From an uncultured Lachnospiraceae bacterium (GTDB taxonomy: Bacteria; Bacillota; Clostridia; Lachnospirales; Lachnospiraceae): a stretch of DNA of 40,693 nt. A model generated the notes under the pieces. The model was not told the DNA's origin, made no database searches, and was given only the letters and a program-made list of their open reading frames with translations. Below, one piece after another: positions 32,257 to 38,987 of the stretch; within the stretch, counting starts at the first letter, position 1, and every line of letters starts with the position of its first letter. Where the stretch lies: assembly GCA_902801515.1 (NCBI GenBank), contig CADCII010000022.1:1-40693 (forward strand), given 5' to 3'. A program made the position numbers and the translations under genes.

Positions 32257-32991
32257 TTATTCCGCTTTATCACAGTAGATCTGAATTGCTCTGTCGACAA
32301 AATCTGCCGTGCCTGCGCCGCCGTACTCATCGATATTCTGAGTAAAATCTCCCCCTCCGGAATACATCTTTCCGAGCCCCCTCAGAATCCTGGTGGTGCA
32401 GGTATACATATTCTCAGTGATAAAATCCTGTATCCTCTTAACAAGATCCTGCGCCTCAGGTGATGCAGGATCTGAATCTTTTATGCTGCCGGCTTCTTTA
32501 AAGAGCAGCATAAACCGGTCAGCCAGAAGATTGTCCTCTTCCTTCGATCTGTTCTTCATTTTCTCCTGCATCTGCCTGTATTCCGGCGTATTGCCGTACA
32601 GTTCTTTTGCCTGTCTGGAATATTCATCCAGTTTACTTCTGTCAAATGCTTTAAAATCCATATTTTTCACTCCTGTCAGCTTTATTCCAAGCGCAAAGTT
32701 CATCAGGTTTTCTATGTGTTCCTTCTTCAGCCTGAGAAGCTCTATCTGCTGCTCAAGCGCTTTGCTTCTGTCAAAATCCGGACTGTCCATGATTGCAATT
32801 ATGTCTTTCAGCGGAAATTCCAGTTCACGAAACAGTAAAATGCATTGAAGGCGCTCCAGCTGTGCATCGTCATACAGCCTGTATCCCGCATCGGTGTATC
32901 CTGCCGGACGCAGAAGGCCGATCCTGTCATAATACTGCAGGGTGCGTATACTCACCCCGGCAAGCCTGCTCACTTCATGTACTGTCATCAT
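32257..32991 (-). CDS. MerR-family regulator with TipAS-type effector domain
   Basis: A 244-residue regulator. The N-terminal MerR winged helix is MTVHEVSRLAGVSIRTLQYY, DRIGLLRPAGYTDAGYRLYD, LERLQCILLFRELEFPLKDI, followed by a coiled-coil dimer helix (ALEQQIELLRLKKEHIENLM). The C-terminal domain (about 115-244) with YRQMQEKMK, KRIQDFITENMYTCT and IDEYGGAGTADFVDRAIQIY matches the TipAS antibiotic-binding fold. Such proteins sense hydrophobic or thiopeptide drugs and activate promoters with long spacers. The ATG at 32991 has GGAGG eight bases upstream; earlier in-frame starts are weaker. Its own promoter (33022-33052) shows the expected 19-base spacer with an inverted repeat. Confidence 0.9.
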   Translation of the reverse strand: MMTVHEVSRLAGVSIRTLQYYDRIGLLRPAGYTDAGYRLYDDAQLERLQCILLFRELEFPLKDIIAIMDSPDFDRSKALEQQIELLRLKKEHIENLMNFALGIKLTGVKNMDFKAFDRSKLDEYSRQAKELYGNTPEYRQMQEKMKNRSKEEDNLLADRFMLLFKEAGSIKDSDPASPEAQDLVKRIQDFITENMYTCTTRILRGLGKMYSGGGDFTQNIDEYGGAGTADFVDRAIQIYCDKAE

Positions 32992-33021
32992 ATGCATATC
33001 CTCCATCTTCAAGACATGCTC

Positions 33022-33052
33022 AGAATAAACTATTACGCAGCGTAAGAGTCAA
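33022..33052 (-). promoter_or_regulatory. MerR-type promoter with 19-base spacer and operator
   Basis: Minus strand TTGACT (33052-33047), 19 bases, TATTCT (33027-33022). Within the spacer lies the perfect dyad TTACGC-A-GCGTAA (plus strand 33033-33045). Over-long spacer plus central dyad is the hallmark of MerR-activated promoters; here it drives the regulator's own gene. Confidence 0.8.
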
Positions 33053-33106
33053 TACTTTTTCGAAGGATTTTGCAGGAAAGCTCATATGATTGACAGGACC
33101 TCCTGA

Positions 33107-33895
33107 TCAGGCCTGTATGTCCTTGTGCATGTATTTCACGAAAGCGGCAATGATCCCCACCGCACTGATTACTATTCCGACCGCGACCATGCCCAGGTTC
33201 AGTTTTCCGGCAGATACGATATCCGCCCCCGTGCAGTATCCGAAAGGAGTCAGATAGTTAAGGAATCTCACCGACTTTGAGATATTGGCGATCAGATTCA
33301 TAAAATACAGGATCGCGACCAGTCCAAGGCCTGTTCCCATACTCCCCTTTCGCATGAAAGCTGAGATTCCAAAGCAGATGCATGCAATCTCCAGCTGCAT
33401 GAGGAAATATCCCAGGTGCAGGAGATTCAGTTCTCTCCAGGGAACCGCTTCTCCGATTATCATCACTGACATAACGGAAACGATATAGATGATCACATTC
33501 AAAACTGTGATCTGCAGGAGTACTGCAGCCAGTTTTCCGGCCAGGATCTTTGCACGGCTTACCGGATGGGTCAGCAGAAATTCTGCTGTCCTGCCTCTCT
33601 CCTCCTTACTGAGGATATCAACGGCGCACAGAGCGGCGTAGAAAGCCCCGCCAAGCCCCAGAACATTGCCGCATTCAATGGCGTAATATCCGGGAAGCGA
33701 CCCGAAGTTGAGCCGGTCCATACCGAACGCAGCTGTAAATGCTCCCATGGAGGCGAACAGTTTACTGATCCCCTCCATCTGACCTTTCATTTCCGGGAAC
33801 AGGCATATGCAGACTGCCATCAATATGCCGATTGCTGCGGTCCAGACCAGAAAAGACGTCCTTCCCTGGCGCAGTTCATGTTTCATGATTGTCAT
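33107..33895 (-). CDS. ABC-2 type transporter permease
   Basis: A 262-residue inner-membrane protein with six helices, of the ABC-2 / NosY-like family. The N-terminus is MKHELRQGRTSFLVWTAAIG, typical of the family. The cytoplasmic region after helix 2 is DILSKEERGRTAEFLLTHPVSRAKILAGKL (the SREKERGT-like motif), followed by four more hydrophobic segments. It overlaps the ATPase gene as ATGA and is last of the TetR-ATPase-permease operon, so it should form the membrane part of an exporter. A GAAGGGGG ribosome site precedes the first ATG. Substrate unknown. Confidence 0.88.
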   Translation of the reverse strand: MTIMKHELRQGRTSFLVWTAAIGILMAVCICLFPEMKGQMEGISKLFASMGAFTAAFGMDRLNFGSLPGYYAIECGNVLGLGGAFYAALCAVDILSKEERGRTAEFLLTHPVSRAKILAGKLAAVLLQITVLNVIIYIVSVMSVMIIGEAVPWRELNLLHLGYFLMQLEIACICFGISAFMRKGSMGTGLGLVAILYFMNLIANISKSVRFLNYLTPFGYCTGADIVSAGKLNLGMVAVGIVISAVGIIAAFVKYMHKDIQA

Positions 33896-34773
33896 TGCGT
33901 CCCGCCCCCTTCCTGGTAATAGTGAAGAAAGATCTCTTCAAGATCCGGCTCCGATACACTCAGATCACTGACGTCACCTTCCGACAGCCTTCCAAGCAGC
34001 AGGTTCATATCCCCTCCATAGAGAAAGCTTACAGAGTCCTCGGTATAGTGAAGATCTTTGATTCCGTCCAGTTTTTCCAGATTCACTCTTCCATGTACGG
34101 ATACACGCCTTGCGCTGGTCTTTGCCAGTTCCTCCACGCTTCCGCAGGCAATGATCCTGCCATCCCGGATCACAGCTGCCCGGCTGCAGTTGCGCTGGAT
34201 CTCTGACAGGACATGACTGGAAAGAAACACTGTCACCCCTTCCCGGTTCCTCTCCTGTATGATATCGAAAAATGCCCGCTGCATGAGCGGGTCCAGGCCG
34301 CCGGTCGGTTCATCCAGGATCAGAAGTCTCGGCCTGGCCTGCAGTGCACATACGATCGCCACTTTCTTACGGTTGCCAAATGAAAGCTCATCCACCTTTC
34401 TGGACGGATCAAGCTGCAGACGGTCGCACAGTTTCTCCGCTTCCTGCCTGCAGTCTTTTTTCCGCAGATCGGCGGACAGTTTCAGGATATCACGGACCCT
34501 CATGCCGGAATAAAACAGCGCTTCCGAAGGAAGGTATCCGGTCTGCGCCAGGATCTCTTCCCTGTTGAGCGTAATATCCTTCCCCAGGACACTTGCGCTT
34601 CCTGATGTAGGCGAGATCAGTCCCAGCAGCGTTCGGATCGTGGTCGATTTCCCGGCACCGTTGGGTCCGATGAACCCGAACAGTTCACCTTCTTCAACAG
34701 CCAGGTTCAATTCGATGATTCCTCTTGCCTTACCATACATTTTTGTAAGGTCCTTTGTCTGGATCGCCTCCAT
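33892..34773 (-). CDS. ABC exporter ATP-binding protein (drug/lipid type)
   Basis: A 293-residue cytoplasmic ATPase with a single ABC domain: Walker A GPNGAGKST (about 40-48), Q-loop TGYLPSEALFYSGM, signature ELSFGNRKKVAI (family-typical LSxGxxxK), Walker B RLLILDEPTGGLDP and H-loop FLSSHVLSE. A C-terminal regulatory extension of about 80 residues follows. It works with the permease encoded immediately downstream. The ATG at 34773 has GGAGG seven bases away; an ATG two codons upstream overlaps the TetR stop codon as ATGA. The similarity is to CcmA/BcrA-type exporters; cargo is not predictable. Confidence 0.9.
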   Translation of the reverse strand: MEAIQTKDLTKMYGKARGIIELNLAVEEGELFGFIGPNGAGKSTTIRTLLGLISPTSGSASVLGKDITLNREEILAQTGYLPSEALFYSGMRVRDILKLSADLRKKDCRQEAEKLCDRLQLDPSRKVDELSFGNRKKVAIVCALQARPRLLILDEPTGGLDPLMQRAFFDIIQERNREGVTVFLSSHVLSEIQRNCSRAAVIRDGRIIACGSVEELAKTSARRVSVHGRVNLEKLDGIKDLHYTEDSVSFLYGGDMNLLLGRLSEGDVSDLSVSEPDLEEIFLHYYQEGGGTQ

Positions 34774-34775
34774 GG

Positions 34776-35390
34776 TCATTCCTCCCTGCGCAGATAGACA
34801 CTTTTCCAGAAATCCATCATCCTGCTGAAATCTTTCTCCATCTGCCCGATATCCACATCACCTTTCTGCATCACTTCCCACAGATATCCTTCTGACGCCC
34901 AGTACATCTCCCGGTACATCATCCCGATATCCAGGCCCGGGATAAACTGGTCCGGATCCAGGTTCAGGCGGGTCATGTCCGCCTTCACGCTGAAATATCT
35001 GTGATAGCTGTCCTGGACATCAGCACATACCTCCGGATCTTTCTCATAAAATGCTCTTATAGTGAAGGTCCCCATATCCGGGTAGCAGCGGATGATCTCC
35101 ATCTTTGCCCGCATTCCCCGTTCCATGCTTTCAAACAGTTCCGTCTGTCCGTAGCAGCCAAACTTCGTCAGGTATTCGATCGTCGTCTCGGCGCATTTAT
35201 CCCAGAGGAACAGATACAATTCTTTCTTGTTGCTGAAATAGTGGAACAGCAGGGACTTGCTGATCCCTGCCAGAGACGCGATCTCGCTCATGGGGCTGTT
35301 CTTGTAGGAATTCTGTGAAAACACCCTGTATGCGGCGTTGATGATCGCCTGCTGTTTTTCTTCCGGCAGATTATAGAATTTCGGATTCAT
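34776..35390 (-). CDS. TetR-family transcriptional regulator
   Basis: A 204-residue repressor. The helix-turn-helix is at residues about 10-55 (KQQAIINAAYRVFSQNSYKN, SPMSEIASLAGISKSLLFHY, FSNKKELYLFLWDK); the rest is a helical ligand-binding/dimer domain. Downstream ATPase and permease genes overlap in tandem, so it very likely controls that exporter operon including itself. A perfect 17-bp palindrome (35453-35469) lies 63 bases before the start. The ATG at 35390 (MNPKFYNLP) with GAGGAG is preferred; the frame is open for five codons upstream. The inducer is unknown, probably an exporter substrate. Confidence 0.9.
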   Translation of the reverse strand: MNPKFYNLPEEKQQAIINAAYRVFSQNSYKNSPMSEIASLAGISKSLLFHYFSNKKELYLFLWDKCAETTIEYLTKFGCYGQTELFESMERGMRAKMEIIRCYPDMGTFTIRAFYEKDPEVCADVQDSYHRYFSVKADMTRLNLDPDQFIPGLDIGMMYREMYWASEGYLWEVMQKGDVDIGQMEKDFSRMMDFWKSVYLRREE

Positions 35391-35452
35391 GGTCTCCTCT
35401 TTCATGCTGTTTCTGCTTGTTTACAAGTTCTCCATTGGCGTACTTTTGCCCG

Positions 35453-35469
35453 TTAACCGAATCGGTTAA
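35453..35469. promoter_or_regulatory. candidate TetR operator
   Basis: TTAACCGAATCGGTTAA, a perfect 8-1-8 palindrome upstream of the tetR-exporter operon. A degenerate half (TTGACCGATT, 35486-35495) follows. A separate small palindrome CTTGT-TT-ACAAG lies at 35416-35427, nearer the start codon. Confidence 0.7.
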
Positions 35470-35531
35470 TGACATGTTAATTCCGTTGACCGATTTTGAG
35501 AAGACCCCTCGGAAAAAATCCCGAAAAAAGA

Positions 35532-35565
35532 CCAGGGAAACAATTGGCCTGCATTGTTTCCCTGG
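35532..35565. terminator. bidirectional terminator after D-lactate dehydrogenase
   Basis: A perfect 13-bp stem (35532-35544 with 35553-35565) and an 8-base loop. On the minus strand it is followed by TCTTTTTTCGGG, ending the dehydrogenase transcript; on the plus strand by TTTTATTTATAT. Confidence 0.88.
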
Positions 35566-35634
35566 TTTTATTTATATCAATGGCAACAGTAACGCCATCC
35601 TCACTCGTGGAAAATACTTCCGGACAAGTTCGTA

Positions 35635-36672
35635 TTAAAAGCACTTCTCCTTACGCTCTTTCTTGCACCGCTCAATATTACCGCAGCGATAGCAGAGCTC
35701 ATTATCACACAAACCGTCATTTTCAAAATAAGACAGAATGTTGTTAACGGTTGTCTCCGCGATGTTATTCAGTGCTTCCTCTGTCAGGAAGGCCTGATGA
35801 GATGTAACGATTACGTTTGGCATAGAGATCAGACGGGCAAGCAGTTCATCATTCAGGATATGACCGGAGCGGTCTTCAAAGAAGATGTCCGCCTCTTCCT
35901 CATAGACATCCAGACAGGCCGCACCGACTTTACGGGCTTTGATGCCTTCCAGCAGTGCCTCCGTGTCAATGAGTCCGCCTCTGGAAGTATTGATGATGAC
36001 GATACCCTTCTTCATCGTTTCAATAGCATCTGCATTGATCATGTGCCTTGTCTCGTCAGTCAGCGGACAATGCAGTGAGATGATATCACTGCTCCGAAAC
36101 AGCTCTTCCAACGATACATACTTGATCCCACTGTCCTTTGCCGGGAAGAGATCATAGGCGATCACATTCATACCAAAGCCCCTGCAGATATCGATAAAGA
36201 TCCGCCCGATCTTGCCGGTACCGATCACGCCCACAGTCTTTCCGTGAAGGTCAAACCCCGTCAGCCCATTCAGAGAGAAATTGAAATCTCTCGTGCGGAT
36301 ATAAGCCTTATGAATCCGCCGGATCGATGTGAGCAGCAGTGCCATGGCGTGCTCCGCAACCGCATAAGGTGAATATGCCGGAACATGGACGACATGTACC
36401 TTTCCATACGCAGAATGAATGTCTACATTGTTGTAACCTGCAGAACGAAGCGCGATCAGCTTCACACCCATCCCATGGAGCTGATCGATCACTTTCGCAT
36501 TCACGGTATCATTCACAAAAACGCATACCGCATCACAGCCCCTGGCCAGTTCCACGGTGTCCTCGTTCAGTTTGGTTTCAAGGAAACGAAACTGCATATC
36601 ATGCAGCTGCCCGTAATGCTCAAACGACGGTTTATCATAGGCTTTCGTGTCGAAAAAAGCAACCTTAATCAT
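35635..36672 (-). CDS. ldhA: D-lactate dehydrogenase-like 2-hydroxyacid dehydrogenase with Cys-rich C-terminal tail
   Basis: A 345-residue NAD-dependent D-2-hydroxyacid dehydrogenase, cytoplasmic, reducing pyruvate to D-lactate in fermentation. Substrate-domain landmark RSAGYNNVDI (76-85), nucleotide motif GVIGTGKIG (148-156) with D174 selecting NAD, catalytic R231 (NTSRGG), E260 and H292 (SHQAF) are all present. The protein does not stop at the usual end but carries a tail with five Cys at 322, 327, 330, 336 and 344 (C-x4-C-x2-C-x5-C-x7-C), basic between them. This suggests metal or Fe-S binding or redox control. The start has AAGGAGG. It lies 39 bases after the ferredoxin-like gene, so the two are probably cotranscribed from the Crp-controlled promoter. 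Confidence 0.9.
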   Translation of the reverse strand: MIKVAFFDTKAYDKPSFEHYGQLHDMQFRFLETKLNEDTVELARGCDAVCVFVNDTVNAKVIDQLHGMGVKLIALRSAGYNNVDIHSAYGKVHVVHVPAYSPYAVAEHAMALLLTSIRRIHKAYIRTRDFNFSLNGLTGFDLHGKTVGVIGTGKIGRIFIDICRGFGMNVIAYDLFPAKDSGIKYVSLEELFRSSDIISLHCPLTDETRHMINADAIETMKKGIVIINTSRGGLIDTEALLEGIKARKVGAACLDVYEEEADIFFEDRSGHILNDELLARLISMPNVIVTSHQAFLTEEALNNIAETTVNNILSYFENDGLCDNELCYRCGNIERCKKERKEKCF

Positions 36673-36711
36673 ATGATCCCTCCTTACCCGGATGTCTCAT
36701 TGCTTATTTAC

Positions 36712-37428
36712 TTAGTCTATTATATTACCATCACGGGAAATCGTCACAACCTGCCACGGTATAAATTTGCCGCTGTTTTTCAGTGCGTTTTCTGCTGCCC
36801 GCTGCAGTCCGCCGCAGCAGGGAACCTCCATGCGGACGATCGTTACGCTCCTGATATCATTATTGCGGATGATTTCCGTCAGCTTGTCTGTATAGTCCAC
36901 TGCATCCAGCTTCGGGCAGCCTATGACTGTGACTTTACCGCGCATGAAATCCTCATGCATGTTCGCATAGGCATATGCCGTACAGTCGGCAGCGATCAAT
37001 AATTTTGCACCTTCAAAGAAGGGGGCCTGCGTCGGTACAAGTTTAATCTGACAGGGCCACTGGGCGAGGCGTGAGACACCCTTTCCGGCTGTCACAGGAG
37101 TATTATCAGCCTCTCTCTTCACAAACTGCATCATCTTCGATCCGGGACAGCCCCCCTCATGGTCCTTATGTTTCAAATCACTCATTTTCTTTATCTCCTG
37201 TGCCTGCTTCACCGCTGCCTCATCATAGGCTGGTGCTTCCCGCTCTTCAAATGAAATAGCCCCGGTTGGACAGTTCGGCAGACAATCGCCAAAGCCATCA
37301 CAAAAATTCTCCCGCATAAGCTTTGCCTTGCCGTCTACGATATCGATGGCTCCTTCATGACATGCCTCAGCGCACCGCCCGCAGCCATTGCATTTTTCCT
37401 CATCTATATGGATAATCTTACGAATCAT
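36712..37428 (-). CDS. 4Fe-4S ferredoxin-domain protein with Cys-rich C-terminal domain
   Basis: A 238-residue protein. The N-terminal ferredoxin domain has cluster 1 CNGCGRCAEAC (C13, C16, C19, C23) and a second motif CDGFGDCLPNC (C43, C49, C53). In the second motif the second Cys of the usual four is F46, so it may bind a 3Fe-4S cluster or none; I recall this pattern in relatives. After a linker, a domain of about 140 residues has further conserved-looking Cys (GGCPGSKMM, WPCQIKL, ADCTAYA, IGCPKLD, VPCCGG). It is likely an electron carrier or redox sensor; the partner is unknown. It diverges from a Crp/Fnr-type gene and precedes D-lactate dehydrogenase. Confidence 0.85.
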   Translation of the reverse strand: MIRKIIHIDEEKCNGCGRCAEACHEGAIDIVDGKAKLMRENFCDGFGDCLPNCPTGAISFEEREAPAYDEAAVKQAQEIKKMSDLKHKDHEGGCPGSKMMQFVKREADNTPVTAGKGVSRLAQWPCQIKLVPTQAPFFEGAKLLIAADCTAYAYANMHEDFMRGKVTVIGCPKLDAVDYTDKLTEIIRNNDIRSVTIVRMEVPCCGGLQRAAENALKNSGKFIPWQVVTISRDGNIID

Positions 37429-37458
37429 TGTGAAATCCTCCTTCTTTGTTCTGATACC

Positions 37459-37464
37459 ATTGTA
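37459..37464 (-). promoter_or_regulatory. extended -10 box of the ferredoxin-dehydrogenase operon
   Basis: Minus strand TGC-TACAAT, with the hexamer at 37464-37459 and no clear -35. The centre of the palindrome at 37486-37501 falls about 41.5 bases before the expected start, the class II activator position. Confidence 0.6.
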
Positions 37465-37485
37465 GCAAGAACAAAACCCAAAATC

Positions 37486-37501
37486 TGTATCTGCAGATAC
37501 A
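37486..37501. promoter_or_regulatory. candidate Crp/Fnr-family binding site shared by divergent promoters
   Basis: TGTATCTGCAGATACA, a perfect 16-bp palindrome of Crp-like form (TGT...ACA ends). It is centred between the Crp-family gene and the ferredoxin gene, about 29 bases from each -10 box. Confidence 0.72.
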
Positions 37502-37521
37502 CTCTTAGACGCAAATAAGTG

Positions 37522-37527
37522 TATACT
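37522..37527 (+). promoter_or_regulatory. -10 box of the Crp/Fnr-family gene
   Basis: TATACT with no good -35, inside TAAGT-GTAT-ACTTA (37516-37529), itself a partial palindrome. The expected start lies about 41 bases from the centre of the palindrome at 37486-37501. Confidence 0.55.
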
Positions 37528-37557
37528 TAAAGCAGTTCATCAGGGAGGGGAAAGACG

Positions 37558-38232
37558 ATGGATTACTCTGTACTTGAAAAAAGCATTCTGTTCTCAGGCA
37601 TCCCGGCAAAAGAGCTTCGCAATGACCTTGAGGCTGTGCCGCATCATGTTCAATGCTATGCCAGGGGCGAAACCATATTTCATTTGATGGAAAATGCAGA
37701 CAGGGTTGGCATTGTTCTGGAAGGGCGGGTGCAGGCACAAAAGCCATTCCCGAACGGAAGTCAGATTAACGTTACTGTCCGTAATCCCGGAGAGATGATC
37801 GGAGCTGCTGCAGTGTTTTCCCGAAATCATACATATCCTTGTGATGCTATATCACTGGAACCAGTCACGATTATGATATTTCACAGGGAGGAGATCCTTC
37901 TGCTCATGCAAAAGGATCTTCGGATCATGGAAAACTTTATGACAGAACTTGCCACCCCTGCCTATATGCTTCAGCAGCGTCTGGAACTGTTCTCCTATAG
38001 CTCTATAGCGCAGAAAGCCGCCTTTTATCTGCTGTTTCATGCAAGACAGTCCGGCAGTCATATAATCAGGATACCCCGTTCTGTATCCAACTGGGCAATG
38101 ATCATGAATGTATCACGGCCCTCTCTGCATCGGGAGCTGAAAAAGCTGGAAATGGCCGGGATCATATCATATGCTCCGCCAAACATTGAAATCCTTGAGC
38201 CTGAAGCATTACAAAACGTACTAAGCAGATAG
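37558..38232 (+). CDS. Crp/Fnr-family transcriptional regulator
   Basis: A 224-residue regulator. The N-terminal cyclic-nucleotide-binding-like beta-roll is at about 15-115 (FSGIPAKELRNDL, YARGETIFHLMENADRVGIV, LEGRVQAQK, NPGEMIGAAAVF), then the dimer helix and a C-terminal winged helix-turn-helix (IPRSVSNWAMIMNVSRPSLH, RELKKLEMAGIISY). No N-terminal Fnr-type Cys cluster is present; the few Cys are scattered, so it may sense a small molecule rather than oxygen through Fe-S. The start has GGGAGGGG. It is divergent from the ferredoxin-dehydrogenase operon with one palindrome between, so it probably regulates that operon and itself. Confidence 0.9.
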   Translation: MDYSVLEKSILFSGIPAKELRNDLEAVPHHVQCYARGETIFHLMENADRVGIVLEGRVQAQKPFPNGSQINVTVRNPGEMIGAAAVFSRNHTYPCDAISLEPVTIMIFHREEILLLMQKDLRIMENFMTELATPAYMLQQRLELFSYSSIAQKAAFYLLFHARQSGSHIIRIPRSVSNWAMIMNVSRPSLHRELKKLEMAGIISYAPPNIEILEPEALQNVLSR

Positions 38233-38296
38233 ATCTTACTCTTTCATCACACTGCAGGCTGCTTCTCCGGATGGAAATCAGATAAAACCGGTTTAC

Positions 38297-38695
38297 TCAC
38301 CGGATCACGGCTGTACCGTTCAGATCGTCTGTCGCAGTCACCAGAACAGTATAGCTGCCAGGATCAATGCCGTCCACTTTTGCCGAATCTTTTCCGCTTA
38401 CAGTAATCTCCTGGGCATCTTCCGGAAAACTATCCGCATCATATTCACCCTGTGCATACCGAACCCCGATCTTCCCGTTATCTTCAAAATCAGCATCTAC
38501 AGTGATGCTGTTCCCCTGAATCGTCATATGACTGAGGGCACTGCTGCCTTTCTTCGCAGATTCAGCGGTAATTGAACTCTGCGTATCTGAGCTGCTGCTC
38601 ACCTCAAACACAGAAGTCTTCTTACTGCAGCCAGCAGCAAATATGGCCAGGATCAGACAAATGACAGGGATTATAATAATACTTGTACGTTTCAT
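38297..38695 (-). CDS. small lipoprotein of unknown function
   Basis: A 132-residue protein. The signal peptide MKRTSIIIIPVICLILAIFA ends in the lipobox AAGC, so Cys22 should be lipidated and the protein anchored outside the membrane. A Ser-rich linker (SSSSDTQSS) follows, then a single beta-rich domain of about 80 residues (MTIQGNSITVDADFEDNGKI, ITVSGKDSAKV, DPGSYTVLVTATDD) resembling an immunoglobulin-like fold. I do not recognise the family. The ATG at 38695 has GAGGAGAAC; the frame is open upstream without a site. It stands alone, convergent with the Crp-family gene. Confidence 0.78.
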   Translation of the reverse strand: MKRTSIIIIPVICLILAIFAAGCSKKTSVFEVSSSSDTQSSITAESAKKGSSALSHMTIQGNSITVDADFEDNGKIGVRYAQGEYDADSFPEDAQEITVSGKDSAKVDGIDPGSYTVLVTATDDLNGTAVIR

Positions 38696-38920
38696 AATTG
38701 TTCTCCTCTTTCCTCGCACCTCAATGATGCGGCTCATAGTGCGACGACAGGCTGCTGCACAGAACCGTTGAACTGTAGCCTGTTCGGCCAGGTTTTTGTT
38801 TGTTTCTGACTTAAGTATATACGCACCTGCTCAATTAATCCATGCACAAGTCAAACGGCCTGTTCCAGTTTCTTCACTATGAAATATAAACCTGATTACA
38901 CTTCTGTGTTTTTATTTTTG

Positions 38921-38949
38921 TTTACACTAGATTAATCCTGTGCGATAAT
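38921..38949 (+). promoter_or_regulatory. promoter of the CHAP amidase gene
   Basis: TTTACA (38921-38926), 17 bases, GATAAT (38944-38949) preceded by TGC (extended -10). It is about 32 bases upstream of the expected ribosome site. Confidence 0.7.
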
Positions 38950-38987
38950 CTGTTTGCACAGGTTCTGTAGTGAAAGGAGAGGTAAAG

